Assembly (NCBI GenBank): GCA_905221615.1
Contig: CAJNDT010005914.1
Location: 1,540,556 to 1,604,555, forward strand
Reading direction: 5' to 3'
Length of the DNA: 64,000 nt
Source of the DNA: Symbiodinium sp. CCMP2592
Taxonomy: Eukaryota > Sar > Dinophyceae > Suessiales > Symbiodiniaceae
Shown: positions 21,285 through 30,548 of the stretch, piece after piece
How positions within the stretch are numbered: position 1 is the first letter of the stretch
Layout: each line of letters begins with the position of its first letter
The notes under the pieces: generated by a model
Databases searched by the model: none
Told to the model about the DNA's origin: nothing
Seen by the model: only the letters and a program-made list of their open reading frames with translations
Translations under genes and position numbers: made by a program

Positions 21285-21869
21285 ATGGAAGAGGACAATC
21301 TAGGGGAAACATTCGCCGAGGAAGACTCCGATTTGTCTTCGTGGAGTTCGGCTTTCGAGCCGCTACCAGCGCAGCCCCCGAAGGCTACAAAGAAGAAGAA
21401 GAAACATAAGAAATCCAAAAAGAAGAAAAGGACTAAGGAGAAGAAAGCATCCAAGCGCGCTGACAGGGAGCCTGCTGATGGTTCAGATTCTGCCGAGATT
21501 CTCGCTACGGCCCAAGCTAGCAGTCCTGGCAAGGACCTCTTGGAGGACAGTCCTTCAGAGTGCAGAGGATCAGTGCCGTCCGCGGACGCGAGCTTTGTCA
21601 GGGCTCGCACTGACATCGAGGACTCGGGCGAGTACGTATTCATGGCAGTGTGGCAGCCAGCTGCACAGCCACCGAGGTTGAACAGGACCCGTGCATGCGC
21701 GAAACTACTCGTGCGTTCGGGGCTCCGGTGCCCGTGTCACTTCAGATATGTCAGCTCATGCCCAAATCGGGCTACTTCTTCGCCCGGACCTCAGTTTTCA
21801 GTGTGCTTTCGGTCAGTGAGTGAGTCGGGTAACGAGTCCAACAGTGCCTTGCCAGGCCGTGACTCATGA
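21285..21869 (+). CDS. Acidic then Lys-rich N-terminal ORF
   Basis: ATG at 21285 (MEEDNLGETFAEEDSDLSSW) is a plausible start. An acidic-serine stretch is followed by a strongly basic KKKKKHKKSKKKKRTKEKK-type tract (about 21390-21450) and a Ser/Ala-rich linker. No folded domain is visible. It overlaps the RS-rich ORF from 21820 in another frame, so the two are probably one protein split by a frameshift or intron. Such disordered segments often head dinoflagellate retroelement polyproteins. Confidence 0.35.
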   Translation: MEEDNLGETFAEEDSDLSSWSSAFEPLPAQPPKATKKKKKHKKSKKKKRTKEKKASKRADREPADGSDSAEILATAQASSPGKDLLEDSPSECRGSVPSADASFVRARTDIEDSGEYVFMAVWQPAAQPPRLNRTRACAKLLVRSGLRCPCHFRYVSSCPNRATSSPGPQFSVCFRSVSESGNESNSALPGRDS

Positions 21870-22863
21870 GAGCAAAGTGACGTCCTGGGCGGGAAAGAAG
21901 GAGCAGACCGCCCGCACAGAGAGTGCTTGTATGTTCGTCGGTTGTTGTGTTTGCAAGCGGACAAGGGTCCTAGAAGGGAGCCGTAACTCTTTGCTCGGCT
22001 CAAGAGGGAGGACAGCCTCCTGCAGCAATACGGCAAAGGCCAAAAAAAAAAGCAAGGATTGCAAAGAGCAGCAAAGGCTGCGGGGTCCAAGAGGCGGAGA
22101 GCCCATCATGTTTCCTTTCTGGATGATTGACCCCTCGGGACAAGGGAGGCGCAGGAAGCGCGACTCGAGCAGCTTCAGTGACAGAAGCAGACGTAGGAGG
22201 TCTCGGCGTCGCGATAGACGCGACCGTCACCGTCGCAGCTCCTCTGAGTCAAACCGGAGGGGCAGGAAGCGTGAGCGCTCCAGGGATGCTTTGCAGGCTT
22301 CGGCAAGTTCATCGGCGATGCCCCCCACGGGGATGGCACAGGGCCACGCTTGGGTGCAGGTCCCATTGAATGCCCAGGGTCTTCCTGCCATGCCCAGCAT
22401 GCCGATCGCACAAGTTGAAGCAGCGCCGGCGGCAAAAGAAGACACATGGGAAGGGTCTTGGAAGAAGCAGACCCCATGGAAGGGGGGCGAGTCGTGGAAG
22501 GGCGGCGAGTCCTGGAAGAAGGACACCAACAAAGGTTGGAACAAGTGGGTGAACCCACAGTGGAAGCCCAAAGACAAGCCCTATCAAAAGAAAGATTGGG
22601 GTCACGGCTGGACTTCGAGTTCCTCCGCTGACAAGAGGCCTCCTCCGCCTCCCCCTCCACCACCTCCCGAGGAGGATCCCAACCTCCACGCGGCTGACAA
22701 TGATCGGTATGACATCAAGGAAGCTACCGAAGAAGAAGAAGAACGTGCAGGCAACCAGAGGAGGAGTCGTTTCAGGACTCCTTGTGGCGCGAAGCCGTTC
22801 GGGCTGCCGTCAACGATGAGTGCCGACCCAGGTCCGCGAGAGAACTGGTCAGAGAAGGGTTGA
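21820..22863 (+). CDS. RS-rich, Gly/Trp/Lys-repeat protein
   Basis: An Arg/Ser tract (SDRSRRRRSRRRDRRDRHRR, about 22180-22240) is followed by KGGESWKGGESWKK-type repeats (22460-22540), a ten-Pro run at about 22634-22670 and an acidic patch. The end runs past the start of the next frame: the natural continuation appears to be the frame of 22782-23543, with a switch near 22780. Composition suggests an RNA-binding, nucleocapsid-like or splicing-factor-like role. That is inference from bias only. Confidence 0.4.
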   Translation: MSRVTSPTVPCQAVTHESKVTSWAGKKEQTARTESACMFVGCCVCKRTRVLEGSRNSLLGSRGRTASCSNTAKAKKKSKDCKEQQRLRGPRGGEPIMFPFWMIDPSGQGRRRKRDSSSFSDRSRRRRSRRRDRRDRHRRSSSESNRRGRKRERSRDALQASASSSAMPPTGMAQGHAWVQVPLNAQGLPAMPSMPIAQVEAAPAAKEDTWEGSWKKQTPWKGGESWKGGESWKKDTNKGWNKWVNPQWKPKDKPYQKKDWGHGWTSSSSADKRPPPPPPPPPPEEDPNLHAADNDRYDIKEATEEEEERAGNQRRSRFRTPCGAKPFGLPSTMSADPGPRENWSEKG

Positions 22864-23543
22864 TGCGGGATTGGTGGAGCCTCAGTTGGAGAGACTGCAA
22901 AGAGTTGGTCGATGGAGAGCTCCATGATCACTACCGCGCACTCTTGACCAAGATGTTCGCGGCACAGACCGATGCGGGATCCAGGGCACCCGATGTCGTG
23001 CTCGAAAGGTTCTCAGCCCTCTGCGCTTACTTCAAGCAGTGCGGCACCCCGCTCGAGCAGGACGGAGCGCTCGAGATGACTATCTTCAAAATTCCAGGTC
23101 AGAAGATAGCATGCGTCCGGACCAAGATCGAGGGTCCCAGCTACTGCAGGCCAAGGAACGCGAGGCATTACCTCGTTGCATCGCACGGAACTTCCTTTCC
23201 TTCCGCATTCGGCGTAGCCGAACAAGGCGAACTTTGTCCGGGGGACCACGTAGACGGAGAATTTCCGCAATACGGGTTCAGTGGTCGCGGAACCTGCAAC
23301 GACCTCAACACGGAGTCCCTCAGACAGTCCATCGGGAAAGTGGCACATAAGAGCAAGGGGATGGGACACGTCATACTGTCCTATGAGGGGACGCTTGAAC
23401 AGGCAACACCGAATACAGAAGGCGGAATGCCGTATCTATCGGCTGCCTGTAAGGACGCTGGCAGCTCGAGGTCAGGAGAGCATTTGATGCTCAGTCCTCG
23501 TTTTGCAATCTTGCGAGCCGTCTCGACCTCCTGGCCGGCCTAA
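22782..23543 (+). CDS. 'HGTS' domain protein of YR element
   Basis: A helical part (MRDWWSLSWRDCKELV..., about 22860-22920; DVVLERFSALCAYFKQCGT, 22993-23050) is followed by HYLVASHGTSFPSAFGVAEQ at about 23167-23226 and PQYGFSGRGTCNDLN near 23268-23310. A His-Gly-Thr-Ser motif followed by a glycine-rich turn is reminiscent of the NAD-binding start of PARP/KptA-type ADP-ribosyltransferases. I recall the same HGTS block as common in dinoflagellate retroelement polyproteins, but its activity is unproved. It starts without ATG and should be joined to the preceding RS-rich frame. It ends 113 bp before the next frame. Confidence 0.4.
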   Translation: MWREAVRAAVNDECRPRSARELVREGLMRDWWSLSWRDCKELVDGELHDHYRALLTKMFAAQTDAGSRAPDVVLERFSALCAYFKQCGTPLEQDGALEMTIFKIPGQKIACVRTKIEGPSYCRPRNARHYLVASHGTSFPSAFGVAEQGELCPGDHVDGEFPQYGFSGRGTCNDLNTESLRQSIGKVAHKSKGMGHVILSYEGTLEQATPNTEGGMPYLSAACKDAGSSRSGEHLMLSPRFAILRAVSTSWPA

Positions 23544-23655
23544 GCCTCAGCCTCGGAACCAGGCACAATGAGCTCTTCCCCATCATACAAGAAAAGAAGG
23601 GCAGCCTTCGAGTCAGTCTTGTAGTCTGTCTGCGCTGGTTTTGCGATTTTGAGAC

Positions 23656-24054
23656 TTGTCGGAACCACATGTTTTTGTTCCTTGGCGTGGGCTCCAGCGG
23701 GCCGCAGGGATGCTTAGGCTTCGGGCCGAGGACGTGCCCTCAGAGAGCGATGAAGAACACGTGCCCACAGGCGCACTTGAGAACCAGGGGCAAATCTTGG
23801 TCTCTGCCACCCTGCCTCAAGTTTTGATGCCTTGGCAGCAAGGGGTCTTTCGAGACATCTTCGAGGACCCACCGGCACTGCAATGCGAGCTGCCGTCTCC
23901 TCAGGTGTTGTTGCCGTTGGCAGAGTCAGCTGCCAGTCAGGCTCCCGACCTTGTGTCGAAAGAGCGCTCTGCGACCTCGCCCTATCACCCTAAGGTGAGT
24001 GAAGCGTCAGGCCTTGCAATCTTCTCCAAGGTCATCCGACACAAGACCTATTAA
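23656..24054 (+). CDS. Linker ORF before recombinase
   Basis: 132 open codons with an acidic Ser segment (EDVPSESDEEHVPTGA) and hydrophobic/Pro-rich sequence; no domain recognised. It lies between the HGTS domain and the recombinase and probably belongs to the same polyprotein, with a frame change near 24010-24060. Confidence 0.3.
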   Translation: MSEPHVFVPWRGLQRAAGMLRLRAEDVPSESDEEHVPTGALENQGQILVSATLPQVLMPWQQGVFRDIFEDPPALQCELPSPQVLLPLAESAASQAPDLVSKERSATSPYHPKVSEASGLAIFSKVIRHKTY

Positions 24055-24057
24055 AAA

Positions 24058-24947
24058 GTGGCAGATGCTCTTCGAGGCATCCCCCTCCACAACCCTTTGC
24101 AAGGAGTTCAACAGCATGACGCTTGAGGAGCGAATGAGCTCCCTACGCGACGTTTTTGGTTCCAAGTCGCCACACACAGTGGAAAAGAGAGCCACGGCCC
24201 TGGTGAGATTCTTTAAGTGGCTCCAGTCCGAAGCTTTCTTGGACGAGGAGGCAGCTGGCTCCCTCTGAGGCATCTGTTTATCGCTTGGGCCAGCACGTGT
24301 CGGCAGGGGCCAAAGGAAAGCTGGCTGCTCAGGGATTCGTGCAGGCCCTGACATTTGTCAGGCTTGGTTGTGCCGGCCATCCACCATTGCCTGTCGCCGC
24401 TCGTACAGGGGCTAGCAGATCGAATGGCTGGAGAACATGACCCTGCTCATCAGGCCAGAGACCTTACGGTTCTCGAGGTGCAGTTCTTGGAAGAGTGCTT
24501 GGCTGATGACAGTCTGCGCATCTTGGACCGTTTCGCGGCAGGAGTGTTCCTGTTTCAGATTTACGCCCGAAACAGGTGGTCGGACATCCGCTTTGTCCGG
24601 TCCTTTGAGTGGGACTTCATACAGATCCAGGGTCAGACTGAAGGGTACATAGAAGCGAGGTCCAAGGACGTCAAACAATCCAACAGGAAGAAGAAGCAGA
24701 CTTTATTCATGCCGCTTGTGGCCCCGGTACGTGGAGTACACCCCACAATTGTGTGGGGCCTTGATGAGTGGAAGGACGTTGCCTCCAAGGTCGGCCGCCG
24801 CTTCGACGTTACTCCGCTGGGACCCCTGTTGCCAGCAGTGGACGCTGAGGGCAAGTGGTTGAAGCGTACTGTGGATTCCGACGAGGCTTCGGAGTGGTTG
24901 ACGCAACTACTGAGGCAGCGCGACCCATCGATGGACAAGGTCACCAC
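24058..24947 (+). pseudogene. Tyrosine recombinase, 5' part (split by insertion)
   Basis: KKWQMLFEASPSTTLCKEFN and HTVEKRATALVRFFKWLQSE (24058-24250) form the N-terminal core-binding segment. A frameshift precedes the catalytic part in the frame of 24355: DRFAAGVFLFQIYARNRWSD (about 24526-24585) holds the first catalytic Arg (ARNRWSDI). The frame then runs to SMDKVTT, where the insertion begins. The His box and nucleophile are on the far side of the insertion at 61.29 kb. Joining the two flanks at the 8-bp duplication gives ...DKVTT-HSLK... in frame. Confidence 0.7.
24940..24947 (+). repeat. Target-site duplication, left copy
   Basis: GTCACCAC, identical to 61286-61293. Eight bases is the length expected for hAT superfamily transposons. 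Confidence 0.8.
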
Positions 24948-24975
24948 TATGGTGTTTGCTCTGGAGCCCGGGTCA
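24948..24975 (+). repeat. Left terminal inverted repeat (28 bp)
   Basis: Begins TATGGTGTTTGCTCTGGAGC and is a perfect reverse complement of 61258-61285. Confidence 0.9.
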
Positions 24976-25365
24976 GGGCCCAGCCGACGGGGTTCGGCCT
25001 AGGTTCAGCCTCAACCATCAGATTTGATCGATTTGGAACATTGATTTCTGAAACGTGTGAAATCGAGGTTTTGAGTCCCTTAGATTTTTCTCAAGTCAAA
25101 TCTACCGACGGGGCCCCTCCCCTGGCCTTCCCCCACCGTGCATACTCTGCATTTTTGGCTCACACAGCTTGTGTGACGTCCCAAATTCAAAAGTGAAGCA
25201 AGACAGTACTAAGTGTCCACGTGCTTAAATTGGTAATCTTGGGGAATTCTGGGAAGCTGACTGTAACCCTCTCAGAACAATCAGAACCATACTGCGACGA
25301 CCACATGATGCACATGCGTTGTACAAAAGTCAGCTTAGGGATAGAGCAGCTCATGGAAAGTAACG
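24976..25365. other. Left subterminal region
   Basis: Non-coding. Near its right end the block GAGCAGCTCATGGAAAGTAA is imperfectly duplicated (25344-25363 and again about 25389-25408), a possible transposase-binding subterminal repeat. Confidence 0.45.
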
Positions 25366-28300
25366 TTGCGTAGGGATCGAGCAGCTCACAGCTCATGGAA
25401 AGTAACGTTTTCAGTTTGCCGGAAAGTTTTGACACCGGCGACGGTGGCCTTGGCCGCCACGGTTCGAGGGCTGCCAGAAACAAGCTGCCCGCTGCCCCAA
25501 TGGCTGGTGCTGTATACAGTGCTTGTGAAGGAAAGTGAGCATGCTGAGATCACACATCTGTGCCGTGCCACAGATGTGTTTGAGAATTGGAGCAATGCGA
25601 CCCCAGCAGAGCTTCATGAAATCCAGCTTTGGAGCGGCTACGGCCAAAGACAGAGGAAGCGTGACCGTGATAGGCAAGCTCAGAAAGAGTTTTTTTGTTT
25701 CGTGCTGGATCGTTGCTTTCTGCTCCGGTCGCCGGTGCGATTGAAACGGGAGCAGTTTCAAGGCAGGCAGTTGCAGCGTGTGTCTCGTCCGACCTATGAG
25801 GTGTACAAGCTTTTGAGTGAAGAGCCAGGGCAACACTTGATGGCTTGTCCTTCTGGGGGAGATTTGCTCCCAGAGTTGAAGCGGGAGAAAGGGTGGTTGG
25901 TGCAGGTCCCACGGGGCCTGGCCGTTCTGTCTCAGACACAGGCAGTGGCCACACCACTGAATCTGTGGATGCCGGGGAGCATGATGGCAGGCTTGCACGT
26001 TCAGGTATCCCGTACCCCCTCAGCTCAGCCTCAGGCGGCTCAGGAACTGGAACCGGCAGAGGCAGAGGCGGCAGAGGCAGAGGGGTCAGCAGACGGTGCT
26101 GAAGAAGTTCCGGAAGAACGTGCTAAAGCAGCACGTGGAGTCGCTGGAGCTAAGGCCAGATGGAACAAAAGCATTGTGCGTTTGAGCTCCATGCAGGAGA
26201 TACAAATCGTCAGGTTAAACTTCGCCATGCAGAATGCCAAGGACATTCCTGTCGTTGTGAGCTGCGTGGCCCGTTTCCTGGAGCCGAAGCTAGGGCCCTT
26301 CGACCCTGAAGCTCTTCAGCAGATGCTTGAGTCTGTGCCTGGTAAGTACAAACTCCACACCCAAATGCTTCGCCTGGATTGGCTTCACATGCACCACAGA
26401 AGATGTCTGATGGCAGAGCAAGCCCTCTGTTCTCACACGTCTGTCAGCAGATTCTTGAGCATGGATGCCAGCCCCCAAGGGGGGTACGAATACTTGGCAA
26501 TGACAGAGGAAGTTCTTGTGAGAAAGTTGCCGTTCATGCCACCGGCAGACCCATTTAAAGGTTTCTCACACGAATTTAGGTTAATGCCTGTCATGACTTT
26601 GGCCAGAGGAGAGGCCAGGACATTTGTCAAGGCCCAAAGGTTGAAGTCTGCAATAATCCTGGAGGCTGGAGAGCCTCATTTCCAGCTTTACAGGAAACAA
26701 GTGAAGGGCTGGGTTTCAGATCAAGGAACGGAGCGATTGATACCGGAATGGCCCATAGGCGACGAGGCTGCCATGAAATCCTTAGCAGCATCCTTGAAGG
26801 AGGAGGCCACCCTAGAAAACCTGGCTGCTGGCACAAGTGAAGCCTTCCTTTTCAACAGCCTGAAGCATCCAGGGATCCTCCACGTGCTCTTCAATTCACT
26901 TGAAGAGTGCTGCAAAGGGTGCCCAAGGTGGGATGCAGTCGAAAAGCAGGTGTCTGCCGTCTCGAAGCTTTTGACGAACAGAAGCTATAAGGAGATCGTG
27001 GTTTCAGTCATGCTGAAGCATGCCAGCGGAGAGCACAGGCGGATTGTTCAACGATACCATGGTGAACTGCTGTCCTGGCGGTGGGAGAGTCTCCATGTAA
27101 CGTTGAAGAACTACTTGGAGGTCAGGCCGATTCTGTTGGAGCATTGGGATCGTTCTCTTTTGTCGTCCGATGCTGCTTTGTGCGACATGGTCGATGCTGC
27201 TCTGAAAGATCCTTTCCATCTTGCATATGTGCATTGGGCCTTCATGTTTGCTTGCTTTGTCCAAGGTTGGGCACATTGGTTTGAGGGTTGTTTTTGCCAC
27301 GAGAAGGAACTGCTGGAGAACAAGTCCTCTCGGACTCGGACCACGATCAAGTGCCCGTGGAAAGGCAAACGATCTTGTGTGCTCTGTGCAGGCTACAGGG
27401 ATGAGATCACCAACTCGGTCTATCGTTTGGCTAGCGCCTCGCTCACAGAGGTGCTCCTGGAGCTTCCAGACGAGGTGGGTGCTGCAATGGCCTTGATGGA
27501 CCAGAAAGCCCGTGACAAATGGGCTTCCATTGTCAAGGGAAAACTGGACTATCTAGGTCATGTTCCTCATCTGCTTGCGGCCGGGTTTGCCCATCATGCA
27601 AGACCAGACCTGTATTCTTTGCAACAATCCAAAGATGCTGTTCAAAAGTGTTTCACTCAGTACGAGTCTCTCCGGGGGCAGGGTCGAACCACGGAACTGC
27701 TTGAGAGTTTGTTTCACAGAAAAGGAGATGCAGGATTGGCTGAGCAGTTATGGAGCTTTTGCGAAAGCCCCGCGGACAAGGTGCTGGAGGACTTTCCCCT
27801 GGCATTTGCTGAAATCCAAGATCGCTCGTTCTGCCCCATGGCGGAACGAAGCACAGAGCGACAGCACGTGCTGATCAAAATAGCTTGCCGGAGGACACTT
27901 CGACATGCTGGGCCAGCAATGACATGTGCACGGGCCCGCAGGAGCCAGCTGCAGAGTATGATCGACACTCCTAAGGAGTGTAGTTTCTTGGAAGCCAACT
28001 GGGGTTCCAAAGGGCTGGACCTGGAACTGCTTTCGCACATCATGCCCAAGGCCGAATGCATGACCAAGACCCGCAGCTACCGAGTTGCTCGCATCTACGG
28101 CTATCACGAAGAAGACCATTTTCTCGACCACCAGGCTGATGAAGAAGCAGCTGCGAAAGCCTTGCAGGATAGAACACAGCTGGCACTCCAGGATGCGGCT
28201 GAGGACGATGCATCAGGAGTCAAGACTTTGGAGAAAAAACAGTGGATGATAGTAGACTACCTGAAGTCCCAATTGCAGAGTGGCATCTTGTTCAGCTTGC

Positions 28301-29805
28301 CTGAAGGCCTTTTCCGGGCCATGTTGGCAGGGCCCCCCTCAGAGGACTCTGAGGCTGTGCATCCAGAGATATGTTTGGATTTGGAAAGTTTTGCTGAGGC
28401 TTTGCTGCCCGAGGACAATCCAGACGTATCTGCCGAGGACTTGATCTACGGCTATGTGGTGGATGCGAGGCCTGAGAGAAGAACACAGAACAAGGCCCTG
28501 GCTCAAGAAAGCCACAAGGGTTTTGTGCATGTGCTCCGCTTCACTGCTGTTGATCTGCAACAGCCGGCCGTGCCTCATGTGTTGTACAGCAACACAATGC
28601 AACACACGTTGGATTTCGCAAAGGTAGCAACTCCGGCCATGCTGAAGTTGTTGTCCTCGGAACTGCGTGTTTGGACGGCAAAGGCAACTTCGGTTAAAGT
28701 GCAGATCATGCCCCAGGCAGGGTCTTCAGATGCCCTTGTGCACGACGGCCCTTCTGCGGCGCTCAGATTGCCTGCCTTCGTCACAGACGATGACATGCTG
28801 GATGATCTGGCACGTGAGGATGGAGTTGTGTCGCTTCAGCATGCAGCAGCAGGGCCGCAAGCCGAAGCTGGCATTCTCCCAGACAACCAGCAATCCTTGT
28901 TGCAGGGTCTTCTTGAAAGGCGTGCACTGGGTGAAAACTTTGTTGATGTCATTCAGCTTCCGCATTACAATGCGGATGCATGCAGGAGCCTTGTAGACAA
29001 GGGACTTGTCCAGGCTCGCGTGGACGATTTTGGAGCAGTCACTGTAGCATTGAGCGAGGCCACCAAGGTCACCAGTCGCTTGGCTCTCCGAGACCCAACA
29101 CCGCTTTGCCAAGAAGAGACGGTCATGAACAATGGCCCCGGCAGGAATAAACTTGCGTGGTTGAAGATGCTGTTGCAGGATGGATGGAAAGCTGCTGCGA
29201 CCGGTGATTGGCACAACCGAGGGCAGGCCCTGAACTTGCCCTCAGGTCTCTTGGACAGGCCAGAAATGCACTTGAAAGCCTTGTGTTTTCATGTCAGCCT
29301 GTGGGAAAAGGGCTTGCTCAAGATCTCCCACTCAGGCAGTGTTGCCTATTATGAGATGCTTCTGAAAGAAACTACTCTCTCTGCTGTGAATGACTTCAGT
29401 TTAAAGCAATGCAAGGAGTTTGCTTTCGAGAGAAAGCGGAAAAGGCCAGCACACGGACAGAGTGCTGCGAGACCCGAGCAGGGCATCTTGCGGCTTTCTT
29501 TGGACCTGCCCAGTCTGCCTGCCGTTCCGTGCCGTGTTCCGGGAATGGCGGACTTGACAGTCCACTTTGATAACTGGAGTCATTCATCCGGTCATAGACG
29601 AGGATTCATACAATGCACACGGCATGCGAAGTGCCGGCGATACAGCTTCCTCAAGAGCCATTGTGACCAGGCCACTTGTGTGGCCTGGCTTCTGGTTTGG
29701 TGCCAAGAGGGACACAGATTCGAGGACACCCACCAGCATGTTGCATTCAACCCAGACCCCGCTTCTGTGTCCCGAATGAAAGAGAGGCAGCGGCTGGGTG
29801 CGTGA
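25366..29805 (+). CDS. hAT-like transposase, 1479-codon frame
   Basis: Probably the DDE-type enzyme that moves the surrounding element. The frame opens with TTG; the first in-frame ATG is at 25840 (residue 159). Protein-like sequence upstream suggests a 5' exon or non-ATG start. Features: basic N-terminal segment (QRKRDRDRQ, about residue 100); acidic EAEAAEAEG linker (about 225-250); RFLSMDASPQGGYEYLAM (about 361-378), a likely first catalytic Asp. Next is a helical insertion, then WRWESLHVTLKNYLEVRPIL (about 570-590), matching the RW.S...L...L pattern of hAT transposases. Cys/His-rich segments are CHEK...CPWKGKR (about 655-680) and a C-terminal CTRHAKC...HC...C. Position next to the TIR and the 8-bp duplication agree with hAT. 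It lacks an obvious hATC dimerisation motif, so a related DDE family (for example KDZ) remains possible. The frame is uninterrupted, suggesting recent activity. Confidence 0.6.
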   Translation: MRRDRAAHSSWKVTFSVCRKVLTPATVALAATVRGLPETSCPLPQWLVLYTVLVKESEHAEITHLCRATDVFENWSNATPAELHEIQLWSGYGQRQRKRDRDRQAQKEFFCFVLDRCFLLRSPVRLKREQFQGRQLQRVSRPTYEVYKLLSEEPGQHLMACPSGGDLLPELKREKGWLVQVPRGLAVLSQTQAVATPLNLWMPGSMMAGLHVQVSRTPSAQPQAAQELEPAEAEAAEAEGSADGAEEVPEERAKAARGVAGAKARWNKSIVRLSSMQEIQIVRLNFAMQNAKDIPVVVSCVARFLEPKLGPFDPEALQQMLESVPGKYKLHTQMLRLDWLHMHHRRCLMAEQALCSHTSVSRFLSMDASPQGGYEYLAMTEEVLVRKLPFMPPADPFKGFSHEFRLMPVMTLARGEARTFVKAQRLKSAIILEAGEPHFQLYRKQVKGWVSDQGTERLIPEWPIGDEAAMKSLAASLKEEATLENLAAGTSEAFLFNSLKHPGILHVLFNSLEECCKGCPRWDAVEKQVSAVSKLLTNRSYKEIVVSVMLKHASGEHRRIVQRYHGELLSWRWESLHVTLKNYLEVRPILLEHWDRSLLSSDAALCDMVDAALKDPFHLAYVHWAFMFACFVQGWAHWFEGCFCHEKELLENKSSRTRTTIKCPWKGKRSCVLCAGYRDEITNSVYRLASASLTEVLLELPDEVGAAMALMDQKARDKWASIVKGKLDYLGHVPHLLAAGFAHHARPDLYSLQQSKDAVQKCFTQYESLRGQGRTTELLESLFHRKGDAGLAEQLWSFCESPADKVLEDFPLAFAEIQDRSFCPMAERSTERQHVLIKIACRRTLRHAGPAMTCARARRSQLQSMIDTPKECSFLEANWGSKGLDLELLSHIMPKAECMTKTRSYRVARIYGYHEEDHFLDHQADEEAAAKALQDRTQLALQDAAEDDASGVKTLEKKQWMIVDYLKSQLQSGILFSLPEGLFRAMLAGPPSEDSEAVHPEICLDLESFAEALLPEDNPDVSAEDLIYGYVVDARPERRTQNKALAQESHKGFVHVLRFTAVDLQQPAVPHVLYSNTMQHTLDFAKVATPAMLKLLSSELRVWTAKATSVKVQIMPQAGSSDALVHDGPSAALRLPAFVTDDDMLDDLAREDGVVSLQHAAAGPQAEAGILPDNQQSLLQGLLERRALGENFVDVIQLPHYNADACRSLVDKGLVQARVDDFGAVTVALSEATKVTSRLALRDPTPLCQEETVMNNGPGRNKLAWLKMLLQDGWKAAATGDWHNRGQALNLPSGLLDRPEMHLKALCFHVSLWEKGLLKISHSGSVAYYEMLLKETTLSAVNDFSLKQCKEFAFERKRKRPAHGQSAARPEQGILRLSLDLPSLPAVPCRVPGMADLTVHFDNWSHSSGHRRGFIQCTRHAKCRRYSFLKSHCDQATCVAWLLVWCQEGHRFEDTHQHVAFNPDPASVSRMKERQRLGA

Positions 29806-30189
29806 ACCAATTCGCATGATGAAGGAAATTTTTCTACTTTGTGCAGATCGTTGCAGCATGTTGCAGCAGCTTGTCGTTATATGTTGCACAAAAAGTTGAT
29901 GGACAGTTGCATGCCCGTAATGTGATGTTCGATTCTGATTTCTGAGCACAGCAGATGAACGATCGATTTCAGTTTTCATGTCTTGCCTGCACAGCACATC
30001 AGCATGTCAGTGAGAGTTGTTTGGCAGAGCAGTGCTTGATGGTTCTGTTGCCGCTGTTGCCGTTTCCGCAGCTTTTTTGGAGCCTCCATGCTGCAGCTGT
30101 TCCTGCGTGGAGGCGGGGCCGCTGTGGGACCTTTACTGTAAAGAGGGTTAGGGCGGGAGTTTTGGATGTTTTTTCCAGGGTAGAGAAAG
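29806..30189. other. Transposase 3' flank
   Basis: No gene recognised; open frames at the right end run into the tandem repeat. Confidence 0.4.
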
Positions 30190-30435
30190 CAGCTCGTGCA
30201 GCCAGACGTGGCGGCGAGCAAGCAAGTTCAAGCAGGGCTCGTGCAGCCAACGTGGCGGCGAGCAAGAAGAAAGGCTCGTGCAGCCCCGACGGGGCGGCGA
30301 GCAAGAAGAAAGGCTCGTGCAGCCCCGACGGGGCGGCGAGCAAGAAGAAAGGCTCGTGCAGCCCGACGTGGCGGCGAGCAAGAAGAGAGGCTCGTGCAGC
30401 CCAACGTGGCGGCGAGCAAGAAATACTCATGCAGT
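30190..30435 (+). repeat. 39-bp tandem repeat array
   Basis: About six units of a 39-bp sequence (core GGCTCGTGCAGCC, then GGCGGCGAGCAAG). In one frame each unit encodes KKKGSCSPDGAAS. The 39-bp length keeps all frames open, so the frames here are not good evidence for a gene. Confidence 0.85.
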
Positions 30436-30548
30436 CGGTGCCTTGGTGCTGTCGGAGGGCCGGAGTCTTTCTCGACTTGCAGGCCCCGACGGTACTTAAG
30501 GCATGCAGGCGGTGAGTCCAGGAAAGGGCTGAGGGATGAGGGTGAGGG

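Larger units (their letters stand above)
21240..24947 (+). mobile_element. Second YR retroelement, 5' part
   Basis: The left boundary is not defined. Contents in order: Lys/Ser-rich and RS-rich proteins, an 'HGTS' domain, then the N-terminal two-thirds of a tyrosine recombinase. The last is cut at 24947 by the giant TIR element; the rest resumes at 61286. Several frameshifts show decay. Confidence 0.6.

Noticed and set aside
25150..25170. Possible relic of the dinoflagellate spliced leader (ATTTTTGGCTCA)
   Set aside because: Only about a dozen bases resemble the 22-nt leader, with an extra T and no CCGTAGCC; too short to support.
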